Assembly (NCBI GenBank): GCA_028274465.1
Contig: CM051457.1
Coordinates: 66,934,496-66,998,495 of the forward strand
Origin: Plantago ovata
Lineage: Eukaryota; Streptophyta; Magnoliopsida; Lamiales; Plantaginaceae
DNA length: 64,000 nt
Direction: 5' to 3'
This document shows, piece after piece, positions 44,830 through 56,986 of this stretch. Within the stretch, counting starts at the first letter, position 1. The number at the start of each line of letters is the position of its first letter. Under the pieces are notes generated by a model. The model ran no database searches. It worked only from the letters and a program-made list of their open reading frames with translations, and was not told the origin of the DNA. The translations under genes and the position numbers were made by a program.

Positions 44830-46954
44830 TCAGACGAGAGGCTATGAATTCTATCATGCTGAAGATCACAAGGTGATCATATCTAGAAACGTCAAGTTTT
44901 TAGTAGTTGAATACCTCGAAGAAGAGAGGTTAGATGACATGATAGAACCTGAAGAAATTCAAGACTTTGACACGCGCGAACATGAGTTCTCTAAATCTTC
45001 TGATTTGGACTCAAGTTCAGTGGGAGCTTTTGAAGCAGACAAGGGTACTGATATGACACTTGCTAGGCATGTCATAGTCAGTGGGAGTCATGTGATTAGA
45101 TCAACAGTTGAAACCACACCAATAGAACCCGTTGTCAACCAACCTGTGCAACAAGTTGCACAATAGCAGCCTCCCGCAAGGGAACAGAGTCGCGCCCCGC
45201 GACCAGCTGCATCAGTACCCACTGATAATGTTCGTGTTACACGAAGCCAGAAAAGAAAAGCACCAGAACCAGTCGAGCTCCGTAGGTCGAAGAGGATCCT
45301 AAAAGGACCTCAGAAGCAAAGCCTTATGATAGAAGACATCAGTGAACTTGATGTCGGCTTATCAGATCGGGAAGATCCCGAGACCTACAAAGAGGCAATA
45401 ATTGATATTGACTCAGACAAATGGCAAGAGGCCATGGAATTAGAGATGGACTCAATGTACCAGAACCAAGTTTGGAACTTGGTAGACTTGCCCCAAGGGG
45501 TTAGACCTATTGGGTGCAAATGGGTCTTTAAATGAAAGACAGATGCCGATGGCAAGGTACAAACGCACAAAGCTAGGCTTGTGGCGAAAGGCTACACGCA
45601 AAGGTATGGCATCGATTAAGATGAAACCTTTTCACCGGTAGCATAATTGAAGTCCATTCGAATTCTACTTGCGATAGCTGCCTACTATGATTATGAAATC
45701 TGGCAGATTGATGTAAAGACTGCCTTCCTCAATGACAACCTTGAGGAAGAGGTCTATATGGTACAGCCGGAAGGTTGTTTTATTAGTAAAACCAGGCCAA
45801 TTGCTGTATGCAAATTACAAAGATCCATCTATGGGCTAAAGCAAGCGTCAAGGAAATGGAATATCCGCTTTGATGAAGCTGTCAAATCGTTTGACTTCAT
45901 CAGAAGCAAGGAAGATCCCTGTGTCTACGCTAGGCACAGCGGCAAGGGAGTCGTTTTCATGATCATTTATGTTGATGACATTTTGATCATGGGAAACAAT
46001 GTCTCTATGCTAGAAGAGACTAAAGTTTGGTTATCAAGTACCTTCTCGATGAAGGACTTGGGTGAAGCGAACTACATCCTAGGGATCAAGATCTTTAGAG
46101 ATAGATCCAAGAGGATGTTTGGAATGACACAGTCCACCTACATCGACAAAATACTGAAGCGTTATAAGATGGACGACTCAAAGAGAGGCTTTCTCCCAGC
46201 TAGGCATGGGATTGTCTTATCAGTTAAGGATGGTCCTAAAACTGATGAAGAAAGAAACGCAATGAGTCATGTGCCCTATGCTTCGGCAGTAGGGTCTATA
46301 ATGTATGCAATGAATTGCACAAGGCCTGATGTGGCATATGCGCTTAGTGTCACTTGTCGACACCAACAGAATCCAGGAGTACCTCACTGGACTGATGTAA
46401 AGAACATTCTTAAGTACCTTCGACGGACTAAAGAGATGTTCTTGGTGTTTGGTGGAGAACCAGAATTAAAGATGTCTGGGTATGTCGACGCTGGATTTGA
46501 ATCAGATCCTGATGACTTTAAGTCACAGACACGATACGTATTCAAATTGAACGGAGGAGCTGTCTGGTGGAAGAGTTCTAAGCAAGCCACGGTTGCTGAC
46601 TCATCCACAGAAGCCGAGTACATTGCTGCATCAGAAGCATCGAAGGAAGCTGTCTGGATTTCAGAGTTCTTGAAGGAATGGAGGGTTTTTCCTGCTCCTA
46701 GTCCAATAACGATTTATTGTGACAATACGGGCGCCGTCTCTCAAGCTAGGGAGCCTAGATCTACAAACAAGAACAAACATGTACTTAGAAAATATCACGT
46801 TATACGTGAGATTATAGATAGAGGAGAAGTTAGTATAGAACGTGTCTCTACCACGGACAACGTGGCAGATCCTTACACTAAGGTCTTATCAGTGGAAGTC
46901 CACTTAAGACATTATGCTAATCTGGGTATTAGGCATAAAGGTGACTGGCTCTAG
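44830..46954 (+). pseudogene. COP-1 integrase tail, RT and RNase H (second part of polyprotein)
   Basis: Continues the COP-1 frame after ATH-1 (TRGYEFYHAEDHKVIISRNV, the C-terminal part of integrase). An acidic linker follows, then copia RT from about 45360 (WQEAMELEMDSM, PIGCKWVFK, DVKTAFLNDNLEEEVYM, YGLKQASRKW). The catalytic box is MIIYVDDILIMG. RNase H includes STEAEYIAASEASKEAVW and the end LGIRHKGDWL. In-frame stops at 45164 (TAG), 45533 (TGA), 45617 (TAA) and 45644 (TAA) inactivate it; from 45647 to 46954 the frame is open. Confidence 0.92.
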
Positions 46955-46957
46955 TCC

Positions 46958-46968
46958 AAGTGGGAGAT
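46958..46968 (+). other. COP-1 polypurine tract
   Basis: AAGTGGGAGAT immediately before the 3' LTR; it primes plus-strand synthesis. Confidence 0.85.
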
Positions 46969-48627
46969 TGATAGTGTATATGTCCTAGAGACAGTCCTTA
47001 CTAAGGGCATAGAGCCCTTATAGAGGGCATATATGTACTATTACACAGGTCAACGTAATATAATATATGTTTGTTTCTTTTACTATTGAGTATCGCTTTC
47101 ATATTTATATTACACCAGGCATGCAGCATGTCATATCTCTATTACTGTCTGTATTGATATTAAACATGTCCCCTCGTATAGATGACCGATCACACAGATA
47201 GTGGGAGTTGTGTGAGTTATCATCTATCCCAAACTCTCCCTAGTCGAGGTTCATCTCAGATGTAGGGGTCTAAATGAACCAGACGAGACTAGTATGCGTG
47301 GAGGTTATACTTGTTGGAGCAAGTGTGAGCCGATCCCACGGCCACGGAACGGATTGTTGGACAATCGAGAAACGTTCCCATAACTGCGCATAGTTGTTCG
47401 AAGAAAGATTATCGAACAATGGAAGTACCCACCGGACACTCCCATCGATGTATACTCTACACCAAAGTGTCTATGGGAACCGGTAAGTTGTCGAAGTGAT
47501 GCCAGTCGTCCTTTGTACTTACAGGACTTTATCATCACATTTGTTGCCCCATATGCTTAGTGGACCCGTCGATGTCAGCTCTGAATAAGCAGTTGACCTA
47601 AGACACGATCTAGGATTATGGCTACATACAAATGGGGATGATAAGTGATTCTGTGAAGGATTCATCTCTCAAGTGTAGCACATGAGAGTACTGCTCATAG
47701 TCTGCATAGTTGTGTTGGTAAAGTCACTGGCCAGTGCAAATGATATATTATGATGGTCATAAGTATATCTTAACCAAGCAACTCCCTGAGACGCCCGTGG
47801 ATGTATTATTGGGATAGACACTTCATCGATCCTAGATGCATTCGAGCAAGTCAGATGAAGGGACGTTACCATCGCCGCGTTGAGCGCAACGGACTTCGCA
47901 ACGAAAGGGTTTGCTTTGAGAAGCCTCTCAAACGTCCTCATGTATTAATATTGCAAATGGAACCGTCTAGGAATTCCATGTTGCCTAGTCTAGGACTTGC
48001 TTAATACGATGAGGCCCTATGGGTCACACTATGTGGTGATTCAGCCTATCAGAATATCCTGAAGATGGAATCGCAATTAATTTGGAATTAATTGTGATTG
48101 ATGGATTATAATTGATTTGGAATTAATTATAATATTTGGTGGCTCAATTAATGATTTGGAATTATTAATTGAATTGGCTAATTAATTGTATTTTATGTAA
48201 ATACAATTAAAGATTATATTTTGGAAATATAATAGAGGTTTGATTTGAAAGGATATGTTAATTTATGCACTTGGGCAAAATCTACTTGGAGTTTGAATTG
48301 CCTTAGAACTATAAGTGGGTCCCAAATCGGGACCCACCTATTGTCCCTGGGAGAGCGCGCGCGCAGGAGCTGAGTAGGGGAAGGAGTTCGACTCCTTCCT
48401 CTATTAGAAGTCCAAGGGATAAGTTAGATTTTCCTGATTGAGTTTTAATTTGATTGGGAATGAATCTAGACTTGATATTGGTTTCCTAGTGCGATAAGAA
48501 TTAGATTCTTATTCCTTTACGAAGTCTGATTGCTTATGCTTTAGGCTTCTATTGACTACTATATATAGTAGACTATTAGAGAGCTTTGGATACAGTTTAC
48601 ACACAGTTTACTACCCAGTTTTCTTAG
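46969..48627 (+). repeat. COP-1 3' LTR, truncated
   Basis: Collinear with 10277-11940 of the 5' LTR, then broken after CAGTTTTCTTAG. The last 402 bp (equivalent of 11941-12342) are missing, and SIRE sequence follows directly. Confidence 0.9.
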
Positions 48628-48941
48628 TGACACAATCAACAAGCCTGTTGAAAATGTACTTAGCCCAGTTAAGCTCCGTTTTGTTTTCATAGATATGCAA
48701 GCAACGGTCACCTTCTCAGGCCTATTTGGTCTATTCCTCCAACTTGGGAGTCCAAAACTTTAATCAGTAGCAGAGCTACTAGACCAAGTGAATGGCAGAG
48801 ATGCTTCCTCTGAACGTGCTTTGTCCAAGTCACGAGAGCAATCTCTCCTTTCTTCATTTTCTCATTTCTGACGTCACTGTAGAAGGCTTCAATTTCTTCA
48901 TCAGTGGTAGTGACGTCATCTTCAGTTCCAGTGGTTGGAAT
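48628..48941 (-). mobile_element. SI-3, right segment: env-like ORF remnant
   Basis: Minus-strand sequence similar to 49905-50138 of SI-4, encoding part of the env-like N-terminal region (IPTTGTEDDV, EEIEAFYSDVRNEK, VTWTKHV). It is the expected continuation of SI-3 beyond COP-1, with a deletion at the COP-1 junction. ATH-5 is inserted after GGAAT (48937-48941). Confidence 0.7.
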
Positions 48942-49586
48942 TGATGAATGTGTATTTTACACTTTCATTTGAGTCTTTTTCACCTATTTTAGCTATCCTC
49001 TATGTTAATTTAGCTATATTTTAGTGCATTTTATTAGAATAGTGTCACGTTTCCCTTTAGTTTTTATTTACAGGTTTTGGTTGAAAAACGAGGTTTTCCG
49101 GGGAATTATATTGAAGTAGACAAGGAATTGGTGCTCCAGAAGCCTAATTGGAGTATCTGAAAGATTCCGGATAGGATTTGAAGTCTAGGGGTCGAATCTG
49201 GAGGCTAGAAGGTCACTAGAAGTCAGAAACCGAGTCCGAAAAGGGGAAGAAATCCAAAAACGCGTCGAAAACGCGTTCTGGGCCGAAAAACACTCCCGGG
49301 CGAGTGGCCCTTCGCCCCACACAATTCGAAAGCCTATATATAGTTGCTCAGTTTTCTCCGTTTTTCATACTTTTCCAGACCTTTTCTCTCACCTTTCTCA
49401 GTAGTTTTAGGTAGGAATTTCCCAGAGCCTGTTCTGGGGGTTCTTAGCTTAGGAGATACTTTTTCTTAGCAATTTGGAGCTTGTAAGATCGCGATTCTTT
49501 GGAGATTGACAACCTTTGGTAACATTGTATCTTACAGTTTTTCTACTTATTTTTATATATCTTTCATCATGTTTTCATTCATTCGT
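48942..49586 (+). repeat. ATH-5 5' LTR, first piece
   Basis: Starts TGATGAATGTG; a TATATATA box is at 49335-49342. The hairpin pair seen at this place in ATH-1 is represented only by degenerate GC-rich sequence (about 49280-49318). Its last five bases TTCGT are the SI-4 target duplication. Confidence 0.88.
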
Positions 49587-49802
49587 TGTTGGTCCCTTTA
49601 AACAACAAGAAAAGACTAGGGGGGGGGGGGGTTAATAGTCTTTTCAAACTTTTGTCATTTAAAACTTTCTCAGCAAGTACTTATTACTTTTCAGTAATGA
49701 GTTTGCTGATACTTAACTTTCTCAGCAAGCGTAAGTTACTTTACAGTAGCTTGGTTTGCTGATACTTAAAATCAGAGAGCGGAAGTCTTTGAAACAAAAA
49801 GT
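49587..49802 (-). repeat. SI-4 3' LTR, visible part
   Basis: Begins TGTTGGTCCC like the 5' LTR at 57001; the remainder is lost in the assembly gap. The C/G homopolymer here (10-12 G's) is longer than in the other LTR. Confidence 0.85.
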
Positions 49803-49902
49803 NNNNNNNNNNNNNNNNNNNNNNNNNNNNNNNNNNNNNNNNNNNNNNNNNNNNNNNNNNNNNNNNNNNNNNNNNNNNNNNNNNNNNNNNNNNNNNNNNN
49901 NN
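49803..49902. other. Assembly gap (100 N)
   Basis: Exactly 100 unknown bases, a conventional placeholder. By comparison with SI-3 it replaces most of the 3' LTR, the polypurine tract and the C-terminal half of the env-like ORF, so the true length is probably several kilobases. Confidence 0.98.
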
Positions 49903-50606
49903 GGCCCATCTTCTCAAGCCTACTTGGTCAATTCCTCCAACTTGGGAGTCAGAACTTTTATCAGTAGCAGAGCTACTAGACCAAGTGAATGGCAGAGATG
50001 CTTTCTTAACGTGCTTTGTCCAAGTCACGGGAGCTATCTCGCCTTTCTTCATCTTTGCATTTCTGACGTCACTGTAGAAAGCTTCAATTTCTTCGTCAGT
50101 AGCAGTGACGTCATCTTCAGTTCCAGTGGTTGGAATCTGAAAAATCTCCGCTAAATCAGTCCATTTCAGGACGATTTGCGTGTTCTGAACATAAGTAAGG
50201 ATCACTTTTTCAGTGACTCCATTACTGTCTGTAAGGGACTGGATTTCTGCATTGTTGTAGAATTCCATTGTATCAATCATGCTCACTTGCTTAGTGCGAG
50301 CAGAGAAAAGTTCATGAGGCCTTGCTGCTTGATAAACTCAAGCGCCTCTTCATTTTGGTCATCAAGTTCTTGTTCATAAAAGTACCTAATGTACTTTTCT
50401 TTTGCAAACCCTCCCCATTGCATCAACATCTCACACTTTGCAGTGTCAAGATATGACGGAGGCATAGGTTTTTACAGTGATTCGGTCGTTTTTCAACACA
50501 ACTTTCGTTGTGTTTGGGCCAGAGTAGTCACCGGAGCAGTGCGTGTTTCAGCACTATCAACCTTTGACGATTTTGAGGACTTAGATAACTGTCTCTTGGG
50601 AGCCAT
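49903..50606 (-). pseudogene. SI-4 env-like ORF, N-terminal part
   Basis: The start is probably ATG at 50606 (MAPKRQLSKSSKSSKV, basic). Two in-frame stops or a local frame slip fall near 50470-50500, then the frame is open from 50465 into the gap. Motifs: MQWGGFAKEKYIRYFYEQEL, TMEFYNNAEIQSL, VLKWTDLAEIFQIP. The WxxF...EFY...I.W..L pattern resembles the N-terminal part of the ATH-1 third ORF. It is separated from pol by a 0.9-kb spacer with its own ATG, unlike SIRE1 of soybean, where stop-codon readthrough from pol has been described. Confidence 0.65.
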
Positions 50607-51514
50607 TTCTTATATAGAGCAAGAAAGATTGTACGAAAAGAGATAGTTTGCTTTTTGACCGGAGGTACAGTAGATTCAGGCTAGAAATTGCAGAGAAAGG
50701 AAATGTGAGTTAAAGAATTTTGTCATTTCTCTAACTCCTTCTTTATATAGTGTCTCTGGTGTGTGAGAAACTCAATCGATTTGAGCTCTCAGCAAGGGTA
50801 AAACAGAGAAACACTGGAGATAGTGGAGCCTTTGCATTGAATGCGTAGTGGCCCACTAACTAAAACCGTCAGAGCACTCTCTCTCTTTGTTTTGTTAGCC
50901 GTTAGATTAATAACTCCTTTTAATCAATGGCCACGATTGAATTTCATGTCATGATTATTGCGAGTTTATCTGTGCCAGCTTAACGTCACAAATTGATTTT
51001 ACCGAGTAATAAGGGATAGATTGCTTGCTGAAATAGACAAGAATCTTTTCAGCGAGTTTGAATTAACAATCTAGATACTTGCTGAAAGTTCCCCCTTACT
51101 TAGATATCTCATATTTTCTAAGTTTAAAAGATATTTCTGATTTCCCGTATCAGTAAATTCTTTTGTACTTGAGACATCCTTTGGTAAAATCTGAGAGATG
51201 AGCTTTGCTCTTTTTCTGAGTTCCCGTTTCAGAAAATTCCTTTGATACTTGAATACCTGTTTCAGTATCTTTTGATTGTCTGAGTACCCGTCTCAGCAAT
51301 CCTTAAGTTCTTTCACTTACTGAGTGCCTGTCTCAGCAAGTGGTCAAGTTTCCTAACAAATACCTGTTTTGAAGGAATTACTTGTTGAATGCCTGTTTCA
51401 GCAAACATGTAGTGACTTATCATTTTTTTTAGAAGAAATCAGTGACTTGGTCTTTTGGACAGGAATACTTTGGCTTGCTGAATACCTGTTTCAGCATTCT
51501 GCCAAGTGTATCCT
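50607..51514 (-). other. SI-4 spacer between pol and env-like ORF
   Basis: No gene seen. Rich in words like TTGCTGAGACGGGTA and TTGCTGAAACAGGTA on the minus strand, arranged at irregular intervals; the SI-1 fragment (7260-7569) has the same layout. Confidence 0.6.
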
Positions 51515-54500
51515 TTATTGAGGTAGTTCAATCAATCCAAGGTTATACCTTAGCATTGCGAACCTATTATCCATTAGGGGCTTGGTAAAGATATCAGCAA
51601 GCTGATCTTCGGTTCCTACTTTCACAACCTCAATATCACCTTTTTCCACATGATCTCTAATGAAATGATGTCTTATATCAATGTGCTTGGTCCTAGAGTG
51701 AAACTTAGGATTTTGCGTAATTGCAATAGCACTTGTATTATCACAAAAGATTGGTGTTTTCTTTGCAGAAATACCATAATCTCTTAATTATTGCTGAATC
51801 CATAGGATTTGAGCTGTGCAACAACCAGCTGCAATGTATTCAGATTCAGTAGATGAATTGGCGACACAAGTTTGCTTCTTGCTGAACCATGATATTAATC
51901 TAGTACCCAAAAACTGACAAGTTCCAGAGGTACTTTTTCTATCAAGAGTTGATCCACCATGATCAGCATCAGAATAGCCAACCAATTCAAGTCCAGAATC
52001 TTTAGGATACCATAATCCAACATTGACTGTACCTTTAACATATTTCAGTATCTTGATTGCCTTTTTGTAGTGTGATTCTCTTGGATCAGATTGGAATCTT
52101 GCACACACACAAACAGCATACTGAATGTCAGATCTACTTGCTGTTAAATACAACAAGGAACCAATGAGCTTCCTATACTTGTGTTCTTCAACACTTTTGT
52201 CCTGTTTAGTATAGCCCAATTTGGTGCCAACACTCATAGGGATCTTTTCAGGTTTTTCATCCTCTTTGATCCTAAACTTTATGAGCATTTCTTTCGCATA
52301 CTTTGCTTGATTTATGAATATTCCATCATTGAGTTGCTTGACTTGCAACCCTAGGAAATAATTCAATTTTCCCATCATACTCTTTTCAAACTTATTAGTC
52401 ATGAGTTTGGCAAAATCATCGCAAAGTTGCTTGTCCTTAGATCCAAAAATTATGTCATCCACATAAATTTGAACTAAGATTATTTTACCATCATGGTTCA
52501 TGGTAAATAATGTTTTGTCAACTTCACCTTTCTTGAAACCATTTTCCAGCAAGAACTTAGCCAAGGTATCATACCATGCTCTTGGTGCTTGCTTTAGACC
52601 ATATACAGCATTCTGAAGCTTATATACCATCTTGGTTTCTGAGGGAAGTTCAAAGCCAGGGGGTTGTTCTAGGTAGACCTCTTCAGCAAGTTCACCATTT
52701 AAGAATGCACTTTTAACATCCATTTGGTAAACAATGAAGTCATTGTGAGCAGCAAAGGCCAAGAAAAGCCTAATTGCATCCAATCTTGCAACTGGAGGGT
52801 AAGACTCATCATAGTCCAATCCTTCAGTCTGACAGTAACCTTGAGCAACTAAACGTGCTTTATTTCTTGTTACTTCACCAGACTCGCTCAGCTTGTTTCT
52901 GAACACCCACTTTGTACCAATAGCTTTCTTATCTTCAGCAAGTGGCACAAGTTTCCAGACTTTGTTCCTTTCAAATTGATCCAATTCTTCTTGCATTGCC
53001 TTTATCCATTTAGAATGCTTCAAAGCTTCTTCTATGGTTTTAGGTTCAATTTCTGAAACAAAGCAAGAGAATAAAGATTCTACTTCTACGACAGTTGCTT
53101 CTTCAGCAAGTCCTTGAGTAGCTTTGGATCTAGTCACTTGGCGTTTATTAATATCGCCAATCATATCCGTAGAGGGATGATCTCTAATCCATTTATTAAC
53201 AGGTTTCCTGTTTGTTGGATCAGGATATGTTTGCTCATCAGCATGTGACTCTTCAGTATGTACTTGTTCAGTACTACTGGGAGTTTGTGTCTCTGCTGAG
53301 ATTTGTTCGTCAGCAACTGCTTGTTTAGCATTGCCGGATTGAGGTAATTCATCAGCAGACACTGTAGATTGCGTAATTTCAACAACTTGCAACCAAATAC
53401 TCTTAGATGAGTGATGTTAGGAGGTCTTCCAACAAACAATTCATAAGGAGTTTTATTGTATTCCTTAGTAATCAGACATCTATTTTGAGTATAGCAGGCG
53501 GTATTAATCGCTTCAACCCAATAAGCCTCACTTATTTCAGTGTCAGCAAGCATTGTTCTTGCGGCTTCTTTCAGGGTGCGATTCTTCCGTTCAGCAACAC
53601 CATTTTGCTGTGGTGTTCTTACTGAGGATAACTGATGTTGAATACCTTTTAAGGTACAATATTCAGTTATGTACTGGTTTACAAACTCAGTACCATGGTC
53701 TGTCCTTATGACTTTTACCTTGTCATTTTTCATGACTTCAAGCTTATTCAGCAAGTTAAGTATTTCAGTCTTGGTTTCAGATTTGTGCTTGATGAATACT
53801 ACCCAAGTGAATCTTGAATAGTCATCTACCACGACTAGACCATACTTCTTACCAGCATAGCTTGTTGAAGAAGATTCAAACAAGTCCATGTGCAAGAGTT
53901 GTAAAGGTTTTGTAGTTGACGGTACTGCCTTGTTCTTGAAAGAAGATTTGGTTTGCTTTCCTTGCTGACATGCATTGCAACACCATCCTTCTTAAAAGTA
54001 ACCCTAGGTAATCCAACTACAAGTGCCTTTTTAGACAGCTTATTCAGCGTCTTGAAGTTTAGATGACTTGTTCGTTTATGCCATAACTGTGCTTTTTCAG
54101 CAAGGCAATCATGATCTGAGACAAGGCATTTTTCAACGTTTGCTGAAGACCAATCAACGGTGTACAAGCCTCCTGATCTTCTTGCAATCATTATGACCTT
54201 TTTAGTCTCAAAATCTACAAGTTTACAATCATCACTTTTAATTTCGATGAAGTATCCTTTGTCAGCAAAGAACTCCTGAAATGGTTATGCATCCTAACTT
54301 CACATCACCATAGCCTTTTGTAGATCCGGAGCCTCCACCAGCAAACCTTATTGTTGGACCTTTAGACCACCGTCTATAGTTTATAAGGTTATTCTTGTTG
54401 CCCGTCATGTGCTTTCCACAACCACTATCAAAGTGCCAGATTGCATCGTTTGTCTCCGTGGCTGCCGTCTGCACAATCAAGAGCAAGCAAGTTAATTATC

Positions 54501-54987
54501 CAATGATGGATGTCCAGTGGAAACCCAAGTCTGAAGTTTTTCAACTTTGACTTGTTTTCTACTTGCTGAGGAACTAGGAGGTTTTGAGCTAAAAGACTTT
54601 TGACTAGTGCTGGTCAAATCCACTTTCTGATGTGGTGTCTTGCTCTGTTGACCTTTTTGCTGAACATACTTTTCAGTAAGTTCTTTTCTAGCAAGGTTCC
54701 TTCTAGTCCTAGCATTGGGAGTCTTTTCAGAACTCTTAGGCTTGGTTTTCTTCATCTCTTTGAAGTATCTTTGCTGACTTTGCTTATACTCATGAAAGAG
54801 TTGACTTTGCTTGGTTTTGAAACCGAGTCCACTCTTTGGAGAATGCTGAGCTTTAGTTTCAGCAACCTTACTTGATTCAGGTTTGTCAGCAAAGGACTTC
54901 TGATTACTTTTAGTAATCTTGCCTTTAGTCTTAACAACTTGCTTTCCAGCAACTTGTTTGGCGGAATGCTTCACAGCATTCTTCTTC
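51515..54987 (-). pseudogene. SI-4 pol: protease, integrase, RT, RNase H; damaged
   Basis: From 54987 down: a Lys/Ser-rich linker in frame with gag, then protease FDSGCGKHMTG (about 54440-54405, frame shift near 54490) and GAG-pre-integrase (LWHKRTSHLN, 54100). The integrase core has LHMDLF, VVVDDYSRFTWV, VIRTDHGTEFVN and PQQNGVAERKNRT (53895-53550). RT follows ([51 protein letters not shown] near 52470), then RNase H ([29 protein letters not shown]). Lesions: frameshifts near 54490 and 53960; an internal deletion after LRVFGCK near 53395 that removes the integrase C-terminal part; and a TAA at 51788, where QQQLRD-type sequence should continue. The original end is the TAA at 51515 after GLIELPQ. 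Confidence 0.9.
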
Positions 54988-54989
54988 TT

Positions 54990-56888
54990 TCAAGTTTGCT
55001 TTTCAGCAACCTGTTTTCCTTTTAAAGTCTTGTTACTTTGAATGGCAACAGCGGGCTTTATGGTCATAGGTACTTGATTGCATGTTTCAGCAACCTTAGT
55101 TTGACCAAACTGATAGATTACTGGAGGAGTACTATCAGTAGCACGTACAAAGGAGATAGGTGATTTATCTTTTCTCAAGATTTCTACATTATCACCTTCA
55201 CACGTTGCTCCTAAACCTTCTTTCTGAGATGGATCTCTCAAATAAGAGTTTAGTTCAGTCAGCGTATTACTTGCTTCCACGTAGGATTTGAAATTGACTT
55301 TCATCTTTTTCATTTCTTGGATTTCAGCAAGTAACTTTAGATTTGAGGACTGATACTCTTCCAATTCTAATGCCATTTGAGAATTTTTCTCTGCAGCCTC
55401 AGCAATCAACTTCTTAAGACGCCTTATTTCAGCATCTTTTTCTTCTGTCTCTTCCTTCAGCAAAACGTACTTTTCAGTAGTCTGCTTGGTCAGAGTTTCA
55501 GCAAGTTTTAGTTTCTCTTGCTGTTTGCTGAGAGTATTCTCAAATTTTTCGATTTCTCCTTGAATCTGGTCAAGGTCAATCTCGTCTTCACTTTCTGAGT
55601 CTGAGTCAGAGGTAGAATTATTTACCTGACCGGCCATGAGGCAGAATTCGTAGTTAGACACATCTGGATAAGCTTCCATAGCTATTCCACAAACTTCCTT
55701 GCCAATCTCCACGTTTAGAGTGGCTTCTTCATCGTCGGTGTATGAACTTTCATCCTCACTGTCTTCGGAGCTGGTATCAATGCACAATGCATCGATTTTT
55801 TCTTGAAGCTTCTTCTTTTCTTCGGCAATAAAAGCTCTTTTGAACTTCTTCTTCTTTTCAGCAGATTTGCCTTTCAGCAAAGGGCAATTAGCTTTGAAGT
55901 GTCCAGGCTTTTTGCAGTAAAAACATAGATCATTTCCAACTGCTGGCTCTTCTGATGAAGTAGCTTGCTGAGCTTGCTTGTTCAGCGAGCTAGTATCATT
56001 CTTGTACTTATGGTAGTTGTTACCAAGATGCTTTTTCAGCTTCTCTTTTGCTTTTAGCCTTTCAAGTTCCTTACTGATGAACTTCTTCATGTTTTTAACA
56101 ACTAAAGCATTTTCATCAGCAGGCCCTTTATCATTCTTCTTTTCAGAAGATGACGGCTTTGCAGCAAGAGCAATGTTTTGCGATTTTTCAGCAAATACAT
56201 TTTCTCTTTGCTTTGTCTCATAACTGACAGTAGCAAGATGAGAGAACAACTCTGTTGGTGTAATGTCTGGCATTCCTTGATTATAATAGAAATTCTGAGT
56301 GTGGGTCCATTCTTGATTCAAACTTCTGATGATAGTTTTCACTTTCTCAGAATCTGAATAAAGGTTTCCAACACCCAGCGCTGCCATTTCACTAACAAGA
56401 GTTGTGAATCTGAAGTCCAAGTCTTCCAGTGACTTGTTTGTACCTTGCTTAATGTTTTGAAACTTTAGCTTAAGTACTTCAAGTTTGTTTTCCTTGGTCT
56501 TGTCAGATCCAGCACAAAGATCTTGAACCATTTTCCAAGCCTCCTTAGCAGTCTTAGCACCCCACAGTTTGCACTGTATGGTATCCGGAGTTGATCTGAT
56601 GATGATATTTCTTGCTTGCCCATCAAGACGGAATCTCTTAGCTTCGTCAGAAGTCCATTCCTCTCTTGGTTTTGGCACAACAGTATCTGATGGTTCGCCA
56701 AGGATGGTTTCCTTCCCAGCTTCAGTGGTCTTGTGAGGGAAACTCCTTTCAATTTTAGTGATCTTGATAGGTCCATCATTAATGACGGTTACCATCTCAT
56801 CACTAATGGCCTCAAGATGTAGCATCATGTTGTTTCGCCATTTCTCGTAATTTTCCAGCTTCAGCAAGGGAGCATCTCCTAAAGACAT
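54990..56888 (-). CDS. SI-4 gag, intact
   Basis: A 632-aa open frame starting MSLGDAPLLKLENYEKW, typical of SIRE gag. It has a copia gag domain to about residue 230 (WKMVQDLCAGSDKTKENKLEVLKLKFQ, DLDFRFTTLVSEM). A CCHC knuckle CFYCKKPGHFKANC lies near residues 320-335, then an acidic Ser/Glu/Asp region and a long coiled coil (about 440-545). It ends with TGA; pol continues in the same frame directly afterwards (KKKNAVKHSAKQ), so gag and pol are separated by one stop codon only. That could be a readthrough arrangement or a nonsense mutation (related copies would tell). Confidence 0.85.
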   Translation of the reverse strand: MSLGDAPLLKLENYEKWRNNMMLHLEAISDEMVTVINDGPIKITKIERSFPHKTTEAGKETILGEPSDTVVPKPREEWTSDEAKRFRLDGQARNIIIRSTPDTIQCKLWGAKTAKEAWKMVQDLCAGSDKTKENKLEVLKLKFQNIKQGTNKSLEDLDFRFTTLVSEMAALGVGNLYSDSEKVKTIIRSLNQEWTHTQNFYYNQGMPDITPTELFSHLATVSYETKQRENVFAEKSQNIALAAKPSSSEKKNDKGPADENALVVKNMKKFISKELERLKAKEKLKKHLGNNYHKYKNDTSSLNKQAQQATSSEEPAVGNDLCFYCKKPGHFKANCPLLKGKSAEKKKKFKRAFIAEEKKKLQEKIDALCIDTSSEDSEDESSYTDDEEATLNVEIGKEVCGIAMEAYPDVSNYEFCLMAGQVNNSTSDSDSESEDEIDLDQIQGEIEKFENTLSKQQEKLKLAETLTKQTTEKYVLLKEETEEKDAEIRRLKKLIAEAAEKNSQMALELEEYQSSNLKLLAEIQEMKKMKVNFKSYVEASNTLTELNSYLRDPSQKEGLGATCEGDNVEILRKDKSPISFVRATDSTPPVIYQFGQTKVAETCNQVPMTIKPAVAIQSNKTLKGKQVAEKQT

Positions 56889-56986
56889 CCTGTCAGCAAA
56901 GCACTACCAAACTGATCAAGTGAGAGTGATTTACGGAAAGCACTTAAAGGGATCTAGGTTCATTGCAGAAGGCTAAAGAACCTCCT

